A stretch of DNA of 64,000 nt from Verticillium longisporum (Eukaryota; Ascomycota; Sordariomycetes; Glomerellales; Plectosphaerellaceae), in NCBI GenBank assembly GCA_019188255.1, contig JAETXT010000005.1:310001-374000 (forward strand), written 5' to 3'. The notes under the pieces were generated by a model. It was given only the letters and a program-made list of their open reading frames with translations, was not told the origin of the DNA and ran no database searches. The position numbers were made by a program, and so were the translations under genes. This document shows positions 26,303 through 39,324 of the stretch, in pieces. Positions within the stretch are counted from its first letter, which is position 1; the number at the start of each line of letters is the position of its first letter.

Positions 26303-28312
26303 CGTTTGGGTGGCTGCCGGTTGTCGAGTGTATGGAGCATGGTCTCAGCACACCTGCAAGTGTGGCATGGTCCTCATAGATGGAACATGCGGCCGATGAG
26401 ATGTGCCAAGCTCTCACTCGAGCGAATTTGTGATGGCTCAAATTGACAAGCGGGGAGGATGTTGAGAGAAGCTGTCGCCTTGGGAAGCCGCAATGTTGAG
26501 GCGGCGGTGGTCACGAGTGAGTGTAGCCTGCTCCACCCTCTTTCTCGTCGTTTCGTTGGTCAGCTCGAGCATCTGTGGCGGTCAAGTCACCAAGCCACAA
26601 GGGGCTGGTGGTGTCAGAAACATGGTCACTGTGGTTCCATGACTTTGTTTGCGGCGTCTGCAACACACAGAACGTCAAGTTTGTGTTGATCACGTTCGTA
26701 GAGTGCTCGCTTGAAGTATGATACCCTGGGTATCTAGATAAGATACCTAGGTACCTAGGTAGGATAGTTCCAAGCTGGACGAGATCGTCCTATGCAGGGG
26801 AGCAAATCACGCTGCGAACTGTGGGATCTCGGGGAACACAGAACCATCCGCAGTAGGTAGCATCCGCAATATGGTGGTCCATGCAATGAGAAAACCGACC
26901 CATATTGCTCCTGTCTGCAATACACGACTGGGTACCTCGATGCGCGCAACTAGGCCGCCGGCAGTCGTGCTTACTAGCTCACCTCCGCGTCGTATCGCAA
27001 TAAGTTTAACAATTGGCTTACTTCTCCGTGTTCCATGGAAGCTCTTCTTCGTGGAGATCTGAACCGTCTTGGGACACGCCCTGTCACTCTCCACGTGACC
27101 TTTTCCGCACCTTTGCCATGCTGGTAGGGGGGTGGGCAGATGTTTATGCGGAGCTGCTTTTCCGAGCCCCCAATATCCCCATCAATCATCGTGAAACCCA
27201 TGCCAAATGACAGTTTTCCGTGACTCCATCTCATGCATTTGAGTTTTTCTCGTCTTGATTTAGCCTGAGTCGCAGAGCACATGCAGCAGATTGGGTCATG
27301 TCGCCGGGCTCTGGTCCAGTCCGAAGGCGATATCTCATCCACCCGCCCCGTCCCGGCTCCATCGTACAGTACAAGAACAGTACAACGTCGTCGTGCCCAC
27401 GATCCCCAGGGACCCCCGGATCGAGACGAGTAGGCCGCAGATCGGAAATACCTACCTGGTTCCCCATCTGCACATGTATACCCCGAGCCGCGCTTCTCAG
27501 GTGCCCGGCGGAGAGAGGCCCCTCCTCCACGGACGGCCGGACGTCGACACCGGCCGAATTCATTGGTGGGTAGCATTTTCGAGGATCGTCGTGAGCCTCT
27601 TCTTGGCGCAATCTTTGCAGGTCAGTCGATTGGACATTGCCAAGAGGCGCAGTGACTGTCGCGCAGGGCCGAAAAAGGCGCGATTGATTGAAATGGCCGA
27701 CTGCGGGAAGGGAGGGGTCTGCCAACGGCACATTATCGACAGCCATGGAGGAATTCATGCCGAGCTCGTCGAGGACAGGTTGTGGAGGAACTTTGGGGGC
27801 AAGGCTTGGCTTGGCTGGCTGGATGCCCGCAAAACCAGTCAATTCGTGAACACGACGCGCGATGGTGAGGCCCGCGAAATAACACCTGAGAATGGACAAA
27901 TGCATGACGGGCTCATCAGGCAAGCATACCCATCCTTCCTCCACGCCCCAAAGGTCATGCACAATGGTCCATGCCCACGACGGCTGGCACGTTGGCGACG
28001 CCTCGTTTGGGGGGTAAGCTGTCACCAATGGTCTGGAACCTGTAACCTGTAACCTGATGCCGGCGAGACAAGTGGACGGAATGGCAAGGTGGTGGCTGAA
28101 CGAACACCGATCTGGGTGGCCTCCCCAAGGCCTTTGCCTGTGTGCAGCCAGTCGACAGGGAGTTTTTCCGTCGAACGGGGACATGCTCAGGAGCAAGCCA
28201 CCACGCCGTATTGGGAAGACAGGCGTCGCGAGAGAGTTGGCTTTGCAACTTCGCCTGGTCGTGAGCTCCTCTGTCATCACGTTTGTCACGCGCCGCCTGA
28301 CAGGGCGCGTCA

Positions 28313-28340
28313 GGGGGGCCGGGGGGCCGGGGGGCCGGGG
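28313..28340 (+). other. G-quadruplex-forming motif
   Basis: Four plus-strand G runs of 6, 6, 6 and 4 bases (28313-28318, 28321-28326, 28329-28334, 28337-28340) separated each time by CC. Two-base loops and long runs satisfy the usual G3+N1-7 rule with a wide margin. Confidence 0.8.
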
Positions 28341-29332
28341 ACGGCGACTTTGTACCTTCACTTACCACTCACAGATCAGTGGGTTCATCTGTTGGTCACT
28401 TGTTAGATGGGTGGTGGTTCATGAGGGGGGAATGATGAGTCGCAGGTGGGTGTGACAGTGGGTATCGTCCAACCAGTGCCAGCAAAAGTCAATCTTAGCT
28501 TTCACCACGTTTATCCCTGCGCTTTTCGACGGGCGCGATCCTCCCGTGGTGGCCCCTCTCCAGCTGTTCATCTTTATTCCCTCCTCCTCTCCTCTTCACT
28601 CTGCTCCATTCCTCCACTTCTCCGCATATCCACTGGGCCGAGGCTTGAGCAGACGTTGTAGGCGGGCGAGCTTTCACGCAAGCCAAAGTGCTAAACGATC
28701 GCCCTCTTGTGTCTCGTAACCGTGACAGGCGCCGTGACGGCAACACGGATTCATAACGCAAACCGCCGCTTGGTATTCTTCGTGATACAGTGTGCCCCCA
28801 TGTACCTAGTCATCTTCTAATGCTCGTGTCCCTTGTCAGCCTGCAACTCAAGATACCAGCAAGATCCCCACTCCCACCTCAGAGGCAAAACCAACGTGGT
28901 CGGTGTGTGAGGGACCCTCCACTGATGCACTGCATGGCCAACCACGACACCCAGGCCGTGCAGGGGTGGGTGGTCTCAGTCTCGGTGGGCTTTACCAGAT
29001 GCAGTAGTCGGCGTACCACGGATGGCAAATCTCAAGCCTCCCACGCTCGCCCTGCACCTCGAGAGCAGAGGCACAGCGTAGGCGGACCTAGTGGGCCACA
29101 TGGGGAGGGCCAAGTTCACTTAAGCTCTTCCAAGATGATTCAAGCTCAATCCAAGGCGAATTAAGCTCTTTGTTAAGCTTCCGCACATGTTCCCCGCTGC
29201 ACCCAGCTAACAAGGTCTTTAAGCTTATCTCCTCGTCTTTCGTTTGTTCCGTTGCCCCAGTCCTTGTTTTGCCTTTGCCTCTGCTTGACCTTTTCCCCAT
29301 TTCTCGCGGGTAAATGACTGGCGCACAGCTGT

Positions 29333-29356
29333 GCTGCTGCTGCTGCTGCTGCTGCT
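29333..29356. repeat. CTG/CAG trinucleotide run
   Basis: About eight uninterrupted CTG units in non-coding sequence upstream of the transporter gene. Confidence 0.85.
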
Positions 29357-30322
29357 GGTCCTGTTCCGATGTTCCGATGCCCTTGCCCTTTCGTCTGGTC
29401 TGGTCTTCCTTGGCCCTGCAGGCAAGCTAACAGAAGACTGCCGCAATCCTCATCAGACTGGCACCTGAGAGTTGTCCAGACCAATGTGCTGCGTGCTCTC
29501 CTAGTCGCTGGTTTTCACGCTTGCAGCCATCGCCCTCTTTCGCCCTGTGCTTCCCATTGTGAAGAAGACGACGTCTGGGTCTGAGACCGAGTTGGCGACG
29601 CACAAGCGCTACTCAGACCCGGACTGTGTGGCTTTCTTCCTCCCCCCCCCCCCGCACCAACCAATACCGTTGTGCTGTGCTCTGGGCCGATCGTCTTGGC
29701 ATCCCCCTCCAGCGTCTTCCCGTCAGCAGGACGCGAAATGCCAAGCACATCGCGCCGGAGGAGGGTGGTAGGGATTATCTGCCGCACCAGTCACACCCAG
29801 TTGAAGGAGCCAGGGAGACGCCATGCTGCGATCCGAATGGTGGAAAATAGTCATGGAAAATTCACCGTCCGTCTACTCGGTTTGCGGCTCGATTGTCTGG
29901 GGTTGAGTCTGGGGGTTTGGAGGGCGATGGCTGACGAACGGGGGCCCTAGGAGGCTGGCTTTGGTGATGATCAGGCATGTTGCCCTTGTTGGGCCAGTTG
30001 CTCCCTCAGGCCGATGCAACACTATGTCCGAAGCCCGACTATTTGAGATGTGGAGAGATGCCCCAGGTTCCCCCAGAACATCGCTCCCCATCCCATCTGG
30101 CAGCAGGCGTCTCAGATCGTATATCAAGGACACCTCCTCCCTCCATCTTGGGTGTCTTTCCTCTCGTGTCCTCCACCGCCCTCCAACAACCCAAATCGGT
30201 CCTCTGCTACCCTGCACCCTCGCAAGGTCCAGACAAGGAAAGACATATCGTCCTTCCCATACCCGGTCGACAACTCAGTACGCCATCTCTAGCGGCAGCA
30301 CCTCTACGGACAGTCGCCCAAT

Positions 30323-32116
30323 ATGGTTGTCTCCATCCTCAAGAAGATCGTCCACAATGAGGCGATGCAAACTGATCCCCATGAGATCTACTCATGGAGG
30401 GTCCTCGCCCTCGCCTGTTCGGCCTGTTTCGGTGCCATGTCCTTCGGCTGGGACAGTTCCGTTATTGGCGGCGTTGTCGTCATGAAGCCTTTCCAGCAGT
30501 AGGTCATCACTCACTCGCCTTCTTGTTACTACCAGCAGCACGGTATGCTAACCTCTTCGCAGGGATTACGGTCTGGTTGACGGCGTCACCAACAACGTCA
30601 AGGACGCCAACTTGGCAGCCAACATCGTCTCGACCCTCCAGGCCGGCTGTTTCGTTGGTGCCATCGCCGCTTCGCCCATTACCGACAAGTGGGGCCGCAA
30701 GAAGGCTCTCCTCGGAACTTCTCTCATCATCTGCGTCGGTGTCATCATGCAGGCTGGTTCTCTCGGTCATCTCGCCCCCATCTTCGTCGGTCGCTTCATT
30801 GCCGGTCTCGGTGTCGGTGCCGCCTCCTCTGTCAACCCGCTGTACATTTCTGAGAACGCTCCCCGTTCCATCCGTGGTCTCCTCACAGGTCTCTATCAGC
30901 TCTTCATCGTCACGGGCATGATGATTGCCTTCTGGGTCAACTACGGCGCCGCACTTCATGCCACCGGAAAGACCATGTACATCATTCCTCTGACGCTCCA
31001 GGGTCTTCCTGCGCTTCTCCTCTTCATCTGCATGTTCTTCGCCCCCGAGTCTCCTCGATGGTTGGCTCGCATGGATCGCTGGGAGGAGGCCAAGGCCACT
31101 CTTGCCAAGCTCCGTAACCTGCCTGATACTCACTCCTACGTTCAGGAGGAGTTCCGTGAGATCCAGGAGCAGCTTGAGCACGAGCGCATCATCTCCGGTG
31201 ACGCCACCTTCGGCAACCTCATGCGCGAGATGTGGACCATCAAGGGTAACCGCAACCGTGCCTTGATCTCCGTCGTTCTCATGATCTGCCAGGTAAGCCT
31301 TGTTCCCTGCTGTGCCGAATGACAACATCCGTACTGACAGCCCGTATAGCAAATGACCGGTACCAACGCCATCAACACCTACGCTCCCGTCATCTTCAAG
31401 AACCTCGGTCTCACCGGTACCACCGTCCCTCTCCTTGGCACCGGTATCTACGGTATCGTCAAGGTTCTTGCTTGCATCGCCTTCCTGCTGTTCGCCGCCG
31501 ACTCCCTTGGTCGCCGCAAGTCTCTCCTCTGGACCGCCATTGCTCAGGGTCTCTGCATGTTCTACATCGGTCTCTACGTCCGCATCTCGCCTCCCAAGGA
31601 GGGCCAGGACGTTCCCCCTCAGGGCTACATGGCTCTGGTCGCCATCTTCCTCTTCGCCGCCTTCTTCCAGTTCGGCTGGGGCCGTAAGTTTATCCCTTGT
31701 CACACTGCCCGTTGTCTCGCCTTTTACTAACACGGCATGTAGCCGCGTGCTGGATCTACGTCTCTGAGATCCCCTCTGCTCGTCTCCGTTCCATGAACGT
31801 TGCCCTCGCCGCCGCCACCCAGTGGCTCTTCAACTTTGTCGTCGCCAGGAGTGTCCCCGTCATGCTCGCCACTGTCGGCCGCGCCGGGTACGGCACGTAC
31901 ATGATCTTCGGATCCTTTGCCTTCTCCATGTTCATCTTCGTCTGGTTCTTCGTCCCCGAGACCAAGGGTCTCTCCCTCGAACACATGGACGAGCTCTTTG
32001 GCGTCACCGAGGTCGCTGCCAAGTCCACCGACAGCCTCAACGAACACGGCAGCAAGAACGGCGCCGAGGTTCAGATTGATGAGCCGTACGCGCCCAGCCG
32101 TAACGACAAGGTCTAA
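30323..32116 (+). CDS. MFS sugar/quinate-type transporter
   Basis: join(30323..30498,30563..31292,31350..31683,31743..32116), 537 aa. ATG at 30323 ([15 protein letters not shown]) fits the frame; donors GTAGGT, GTAAGC, GTAAGT. Sugar-porter family marks are all present: [21 protein letters not shown] in helix 1, [10 protein letters not shown] after helix 2, [37 protein letters not shown] before the central loop, [13 protein letters not shown] in helix 7, [10 protein letters not shown], and [10 protein letters not shown] after helix 12. Twelve membrane helices are expected at the plasma membrane, importing a hexose or quinate-like substrate with protons. The family resemblance to fungal quinate permeases and hexose transporters does not fix the substrate. 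Confidence 0.93.
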
Positions 32117-34845
32117 GCGATTCCCCTGGTGGGGGATGTTTTTGTGTGCCTCTGTTTGGATTTGTGCGAGAGACTGCATGTCGTCGACACAAAGTCTGAT
32201 ACCTATACATTGTTTAGCGTGCAGAGACTAGCTGTTGATGAGATTTGAGATAGCTAATCGAGTTTGAGCGTCTTTGACCATGCATCCGGGTCTTGATTGT
32301 GACTGTTCATGGAGTGAGGCGGGCAGTGCCGTGCCAAGTGAGGTTGCGGAGTTCGTCGGTAATTCGACCTACCTAGGACAGGTCCACGATATTTACCTCG
32401 GCAACTTGATGTGTGGGACAGCCTGGACACTAGTCTATTTTTTTGTTATGGCAGAGCATAAGCTCGATCATGGAGACAGTGAGAGGAAAGGGAAGGCATG
32501 CACAGCTCACTTTATCGAAGGCTGGTGAAACACGGATGCACCACTCTTCCCATAGCCCACAATTGCATGTGTTATCCCTGTACAGGTGCCGATGACCATG
32601 ATTCCTGCTCCCAAGTGCACAAGTGGCGCGTTGAAGTGGGAATACTGAACACCAACACCCGCAATCGCGATCGATGTCAAATGGACAGATGAAGGCTCAG
32701 TAATCATTGACATTTATGAGCACGGTCGACTTATATAACTCGGCAAGCATAATCGGGGTGCACCCATTGAGTGTCTTATATCTTCCTCATCTTCGTGAGC
32801 TCTGGCACGCATGCATGTTGTCCATCTTAGATGCTCAGAACGGTGTCTAAGCCTGGCGTGACAAGCGAGTCGTGTTTGGGCCTGCCTTGAATACTCGTTG
32901 ATTTTGTTCAAAGTCGGATCGTACGTTTGTTTTGTCGACGAGAGCTGACAGTGATATCGCAGCATCTTTAGACGCCATTGACTTGGGCACATCTGAAACC
33001 CGAGCTTGAGGTGCTGTCCTCTGTTCTCTTCTCAGCTCTGGCACGCAACGAAAGAAAATAGGCGAACTGACTCTGACACAATCCGTAGCAGCAGGGGTCG
33101 CGAGCACCGGAAAAAAGGGGGGGACATTCCGCTGTTGACATCTTTAGCTTTCGGACGGTCATCTTTGTTGGTCTTTCAAATACGTACCGCCCCAATTTGG
33201 CGTGCTGTGGTTACAAACGTCGCATTTTCCCTCTGCGTATGCCAGCTATTAGGCCAGCCTCCTTCGAGAAATCTGCCAAGGAATGGTGATGAGTTATTGT
33301 CACTCACTATTACACCTGTTTGACGCGCATTGGATGTCATCAGTACACGGGTCTGATAATGTTAGTGCTCAGATGAAATCGACTGGAGGAGATATTTGGG
33401 TCGGGTCACCATATTGTGCGCCTTTGAGCACCGTCGCAGAGCCCAGAACGGCAAAACCAGCAACGACGACTGTAGAAAACTTCATTGTTGGTCGCTTAAG
33501 AAAACGCTGTCAACAATTGTGAGGTACGAGTAAGCTGCGGCACTGAGTTAACCAGACAGCCCAACCTCCTTTACTTATACAATGTCGGCCTCAGCAAAGG
33601 GTCTCTTGATAGACCAGTGCACGCCACACTCGGAGACTTCGTGTCGCACAATAGTTGAGAAACGAAGAGAATCCGTATCAATATATTTTGAGTTCGAGTG
33701 GGGCAGTGATTATTTACTGCAGACAGGGTGGCCCCGAAGGCCATGAAGGCTACAGAGAGCAAATCCTCCGAAGTGAAGGACGTCGACAAGACACTCAGCC
33801 CAGTGGGACCATAGCCCACCCATGTTACGGGGCTAGGAAGAACGGAGCTATGACATGACCTTCAGGTTTGGTGGTCCGATTTGGCGGCCCAAATGAATCA
33901 GACCACGAAAGACAATGCGCTAGGTGCCGAGAGTTGAGCTGGCGTAACGGCGCCGCCGATGATGCCGGGGTATCTCGCGATCCTGGTTTGAGATCGACAC
34001 CGTATATTGAAAGTTTATTTTGGCTGATCATTGTTGCCTCCTATCCTTCTCAATTTCAGTAGAAATCCTCGAATGACCCTTGTCCCGCACGTCCTTGCAT
34101 GTCAATCCCGCCGGCTCGGCAGATCAGGTAGCCGGAACGTTCTGCGCGTCTAAGGATTCGGAAGCTGGAAGATGCAATCTGGGCACTGTATCTAACCGAG
34201 TGCATCTTCTTCATTTATGCTTGATTGACGGGTAATGCCTCCTAATCTCGATCACGCGTCTAAGTTTGGCGGCATCCCAATTTGAATCGCAAGCGACGCA
34301 CGCCATGGTTATCAGTATTTCCGGCATCAGAAGTCCAGCTCTGTCGAGATATCTACCCACGAGCATGGTCCCTATTGTGAGTTAGTTTTCCGAGGCACGA
34401 GCACACGGTCCTTCTTTTCGTTAGACCGATCCCTTTGGGTTTCCCTTGATATCTCCTTTCATATTCTTCGCTTCATACTTTAAAACAAGCATTGGGTCTG
34501 AAACGTACCAGTCCGATACCTAGGATATAAGATCCCGCTACCATGAACTACTGCCCCTCGAGCCTCTTCTCTTCCTCTCTAAGGCACCAAGCTCAGTCGT
34601 GGCATCGGTCGTCCTCGTGAAGGGTACCGCTTGACCATGTAGCATTTTGGATGGGTCAGCCAGAGATCCTCTGACCCAAAAGTGCAGTGCACAAACCAAT
34701 TAAGATTATATTTCTCGACATATGCTAACACATCGCTTCAGGCCAATGCAAACCCGCTCCAATGCCAAATCACAGCCCCCAAGTCATGAATTAAAATCCG
34801 AATACCAATATCCCGCAGCCATGCCCCTCTTCTAACGCAAACCCC
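32117..34845. other. 2.7-kb intergenic region
   Basis: Lies downstream of the transporter and beyond the 3' end of the leftward cerato-platanin gene (convergent). Only short open frames without signatures; no repeat or RNA gene recognised. Confidence 0.5.
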
Positions 34846-35375
34846 TCAGAGGCCGCACTTGCTCTTGTTGACCTGCTTAGAGCTGGCATTGACACGGCCG
34901 AGCTTGACAGCCTGTCCACCGGTGAGGGCGTTCATGGCGTCGAGGGCAATGTTGAAGCCATTGGCCGAGTGGTCGATGGCGAGGACATTGATGGTACGTC
35001 CGTTGTAGCTGAGCTCCCAGCAGGTGCCGCACTGAGGAACGCCTTGTCAGTGGGATTGAGCATGGCAAACGCGATAATGGTGCACTTACGTTGGGCGAGT
35101 TCCAACCAGCGACGGCAGGCGCGCCACCGATGTAGGGGAACTTCTTGACCTGCTTCTGGGTCTGCCAGCCGTAGCGGGTGATGAGGCCGTTGGTGCCGTC
35201 GGAGCAGCTGACGGCGGTCAGAGAGCGTGAGCCGTTGTCGTAGCCCTTGTCGTAGGAGACTACGTAGGTGTCAGTATGCTTCACACGGAGGTCTGTTGGA
35301 GATGGGAATCATACCAGAGGCGGCCGAGGCGGCGGTCGCGACGGTGAAGATGGTGAGGAGGTTGGACAGCTGCAT
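34846..35375 (-). CDS. Cerato-platanin family small secreted protein
   Basis: complement(join(34846..35031,35090..35259,35315..35375)), 138 aa, the usual length. Signal peptide [18 protein letters not shown], then the mature start [14 protein letters not shown]. Diagnostic strings are GANGL-like [58 protein letters not shown] and the C-terminal KCGL. Four cysteines (SCSDG, CGTC, KCGL) form the two conserved disulfides. Introns are 55 and 58 nt with GTATGA and GTAAGT donors. The family binds chitin oligomers, loosens cellulose-like polymers and is recognised by plants as an elicitor; it acts in the cell wall and medium. An abundant, stand-alone gene with its own promoter region to the right. 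Confidence 0.95.
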
Positions 35376-36708
35376 ATTGGAGGTTGAGGTGTGGTTTCCG
35401 TGGGTGATTGAATGTGATATTAATCAAAGAGTATGATTCGAAGCTGAAAGCGAATGTTGTGATTGTTTGACCGGGGTGGTGATGGTGTGATGAAGAGACG
35501 AGAACAACCTTGAGCAGCACCGACTCTGCTCCTTTATACTCAACGAGACGAGCAGATCGTCAACAGATCTGGACCTTGATGGCTAAGTCTCCGAGGCATC
35601 GCGACAATCAGCTGATGGCTGACCCGAAGCTGGTCATCGCTGCGTCACGCGGCCTTGCAACACCCACAGACAGCTTACCTTACTTCGTATCGAGTGGTGA
35701 GACCTCCTTCATTCGTCGTCGGTCTTGTTGCACCCGGCACTGTCGCGCAGTTGCCTCCTCGTCAGCGGACGGCTACGCCGTGGCCACGACTTGACGTACT
35801 TTGGACAGAACAAAAATAGACCTTTCGCTTGCCACTCCAGGCCCCATACGGCATGGCCCGATCGCCTAGCTCGGCTGCAGGGCCTTTTCCCCCATGCTAC
35901 CCCAGCTCGTGTTAGCGGGCCGCAAGGCCCTGTAAATGGCCCGGACCCTTCAGGCCGCGCAGGCTAGGCCTCTCGTATTTGGGCTCACAGCACTTGGAGA
36001 GCGCTGCCAGCACAGCGCGGCGGTGGCCAATTCGGGGCCTTTTCACGATGTTCTTTGCGGGGACGGGGGAAGATCGAGCACGCTTGTGGAATGCAGTGCG
36101 CCTAGCTCAGCGCCTCGGCGGGAAGTGGTGATCATTTGTACGGTACAGCCAGTGCCGACAATCCGACTTGTCATGCCTCGCCTGAGGTCGTATCGCTCCC
36201 TGTCGGCTGCTGCCGTGGGAGTTGTCGTCCGAGAGACTCGCCTTTGGTAAGGTAGCTGCATCGATCAGATGCATCGTCATGCAGTGAACACCGCCTCGCT
36301 CTAGGTCAATCAAGAGTCCTGAATGCTCCTGAAACTAGAAGGTTGGAACGGAGCATGACTGCAAGTCCGCTTTTCATCGGACGAAGCTGGATTTGTCCGT
36401 GGATTAATTGGCAGCGTGCGTCGCAGTGCAGATACGACAACGGAGCGATCCCACGTTCACGCGCACGACTGAGGTAAATCGGATATAGGCGAGGGTCATC
36501 GCCATATTTGGGCCCATTATTCCAGAGATTTTTTCTTCGTCCATATTCTAATCAAATGGGGTATCATCGCTCAAAACGCTATGCCAATTTTTTTCTCTGA
36601 CTATTCCCCTGCTCCCTCCCGTCTCCGTGATCGAGATCCCCGCGAAGCATCGTCAAGCTCAAAATTCCCCAGAAATGCACAGCATCTGCTTCGCCGTAGT
36701 CTACGCTA
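35376..36708. other. Promoter of the cerato-platanin gene and downstream of the MFS gene
   Basis: A TATA-like cctttatactc run on the plus strand at 35531-35541 and CT/CA-rich sequence lie upstream of the leftward cerato-platanin start. The rest has no recognised gene. Confidence 0.45.
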
Positions 36709-38309
36709 CTACCACTTTGTTTTGAAGTCCCGGTCGCAGAGCCACCTCGCCGTGAGCAGCAGCACGCCCGCGGCCGTCATGCAGCAGCCCCCAAACAGCA
36801 CGAGTCCCTGGAACTCCTTCTCGGTGCCCTCGCGGATGAAGGCGCCGCCGATGGGCGTACCCGTGAAGACGCCGATGGCGCCGAGGCTGAAGAAGGCGCC
36901 GAGCCGCGCACCAATGTGCTTCTCGGGCGAGATGCGGGCGACTATGGAGGGCATGACGCTGATGTAGGTGCCCGAACAGAAGCCTAGATGAATGTCAGCT
37001 GAGGCTGTTCCCGGAAGGACGAGAGCAAGCAACATGAGGGAGTTTGTGCCTGCAGTGGGGTAGTGGCTCATACCGTATAGACAGGCGAAGGCGACGATGA
37101 GGCCGACGCTCTTGGCGAGGAGCCACATTGTGAGGCAGAGCACGCCGGGGAGGATCGTCATGGGATAGAGGAGGTTGAGACCGCCGATCTTGTCGGCGAT
37201 GAAGCCTCCGCTGAGGGAAGGCATATCAGCATGTGCGCGCTGTGCATCGCAGAGAGAGAAACTCACCTGACGCGTCCGAAGAAGCTGGATCCGTTGATCA
37301 GCGGCAGCAGATAGCTGCCGATGCTAGCTTCAGGATGATGAAGCTTGAGGAAGGCCTCTGACGAGAAAGTTAGCAACCCTTTTACACAACAGAGTCTTGA
37401 GAGGGAAGGGGATACTCACCGAGAAAGTTGTACGGAACGTACAAGCCCAGGTTGCCGACGACTGTGGCCAGGGCCAGAGTGACATACCGCACGTCCTTGA
37501 AGCCGTTGAAGTCGACAATGTCCCTGATTAAGTCGATCGACCGCGCCGGCGACTTTGGTTTTGAGATGAGGATGGCGATGACGTAGCAGACGAGGAACAG
37601 CAAGGCGGCGACGCGGATTGTCCAGGGGAAACCGATTTTGGGAACGAGCCTCGAGAACACGATCGGGAAGCAGACACCACCAGCACTGCTGCCGCCAGCG
37701 ACGATGCCCATGGCAAGCGCACGGTTCTTCTTGAAGTGCTGGCCGGCGACGGACAGAGCGACCTGGACGCCAAAGGCGACAGTCAGGCCGAAGAGGACGC
37801 CCTGGCTGAGAAAGTATTGCCAGATCTGGTCGGGTTGAGCGAAGGACAGGCCGACGCAGGAGATGATGGCACCAGTGGCGCCGGCAATGTAGAGGAGCTG
37901 TCGTTGTCAGTCTTGTCTACTAAGTCTCTCCACGCCTTAAAAGGGGCAATCTTGGAAAGGGCAACTCCCGTACCTTGGGTCCCCATGCATCGAGCAGGGC
38001 ACCAGAGATGGGTCCGACGAGGTACATCAGACCGAGCTGGAGGGATCCGATGAGGGCGACGAGGGAGGGTGAGGCGTCGGTCAGACGATTCTTGCTGTAG
38101 TAGTCCTGAAAGAAGCCAAAACTCGTCATGAAACCAAAGCAGACAAAGTAGACGAGGACGGCGCCGGTGACGGTGAGCCAGGCATGGAGGGTGTTTTCGC
38201 TCTCATCCTGATGCGGCTGCTGCTGTTCTGGCTCGCTGACAGGAAGGGCGCCGGGTTCCAGGGCCAATTGCTCCCGCACCTGTCTGGGGGTCTCTTTCTC
38301 AGTCGTCAT
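36709..38309 (-). CDS. MFS monocarboxylate-type transporter
   Basis: complement(join(36709..36983,37074..37210,37267..37357,37420..37897,37974..38309)), 438 aa in five exons, all with canonical splice sites and a total length divisible by three. The N-terminal cytosolic tail (MTTEKETPRQVREQL, rich in E/Q) is followed by helix 1 with the monocarboxylate-transporter pattern AWLTVTGAVLVYFVCFGFMTSFGFFQDYY, then LQLGLMYLVGPISGALLDAWG, GGSSAGGVCFPIVF and, in the second half, GSSFFGRVSGGFIADKIG and GTPIGGAF. This is the fungal Mch/MCT-like branch of the major facilitator superfamily, with twelve helices, at the plasma or vacuolar membrane. The substrate cannot be read from sequence (family members carry monocarboxylates or riboflavin; others are uncharacterised). 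Confidence 0.9.
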
Positions 38310-39324
38310 GTTGAAGTTCTTTCGAGCGTTGAGGCAATGAACATTCTCCTTCGCTGCTCACCGAGGCGGTCGCATGGTGTTTGTAGTCTCCTCGACGGCC
38401 CCAGCCTTAACCCCCGTCGACTCGACCAAGGATGACTCCATCACGAACCAATTGGATGGTCTACTGCAGCGGAGAGAGCTTACCGCTTTGGGCTCGCCGG
38501 CCACGAGCTGATTAATTCACGGCAAAAGCCAAGTCCATACCGAGCTTCGCTATCTCGTTGCTATCTCGTCAATTGAGGACGAGGCTCGCGTGACGTTGCA
38601 TTGCTCGAAAGACGAAAGACTTGACATGCCTCTTCGCCTTTTCAGCCGGGGCATATGGAGATGATAGTAGCACAAAGTTGAGGCGGCCATAGCATTGATG
38701 AGCGGCCACTGCATTCAGCCTCCGCAATCAAGACCACGGGGTAGTCCACACACAAGGCGGTTATGTGGGGACATCTGGGTATTGCCTGTCAGGACGAACT
38801 GAGATGTGTGGGCTCCTTCATGGAGAGAAATACTTTGTATTGAACAAACTTGATGCACCAGCCACAACATGGAGTGACAGCGACAGGTTCATCTCTGAAT
38901 ACGTGTGCTTATTGCCTTCCCTTGATGCAATGCAAGAAGCTGGCCAGAGTCATGTCATTCAAGTCTCGACGTCCGTGATGAGACCATTGCGAGCCGGTCG
39001 GTGGAGCACGTGGGCGACGCCCCCACCACCGGGATCTTGAGCGTTTCGCCTCGAACCAAAATTTTCACGATAGCCTCAATTTCTTTTTTCTTTTGCCCCT
39101 GGTCTAGCCCCCCCTTTATCTTATCTGCCTCACGGCACTCGCTCATCTGCCCACCCCCGGGTCATCCACTTAGGGCAAACAGCAAGGTCACCCGCCGTCA
39201 TCGCGGAGGCTGAGCTGATGCGACTCATCGCCATGGCGTTTACTCTGTTGTGAGTTTCTGAAAAGGCATTTCCTCAACTCAAGACACTCCTTCAAAGCTT
39301 CCAGCATTCCGACATGTCCACGTC
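38310..39324. promoter_or_regulatory. Shared divergent promoter region
   Basis: About 1 kb separates the starts of the leftward MFS gene (38309) and the rightward methyltransferase gene (39325). No gene lies between. Pyrimidine-rich stretches near 39080-39120 are typical of fungal promoters. Co-regulation is possible but not shown. Confidence 0.4.

Larger units (their letters stand above)
26303..30322. other. 4-kb intergenic region with structured repeats
   Basis: No gene supported. It contains a palindromic run (gatacctaggtacctaggta, about 26742-26761), the G-quadruplex-type motif at 28313-28340, a pyrimidine-rich tract (28550-28620), a CTG run (29333-29356) and a C10 run near 29644. Long open frames at 27231-28361 (minus) and 27291-28052 (plus) overlap each other and look like GC-rich chance frames. 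Sequence upstream of 30322 is the presumed promoter and 5' UTR of the transporter. Confidence 0.5.

Noticed and set aside
27231..28361. 376-codon open frame on the minus strand
   Set aside because: Arg/Pro-rich composition, overlaps a 253-codon frame on the other strand, no domain or splice pattern; typical of GC-rich intergenic DNA.
30507..31733. 408-codon frame antisense to the MFS transporter
   Set aside because: Lies wholly opposite exons of a clear transporter gene and its Asp/Glu/Gly-rich composition is the expected complement of membrane-helix codons.
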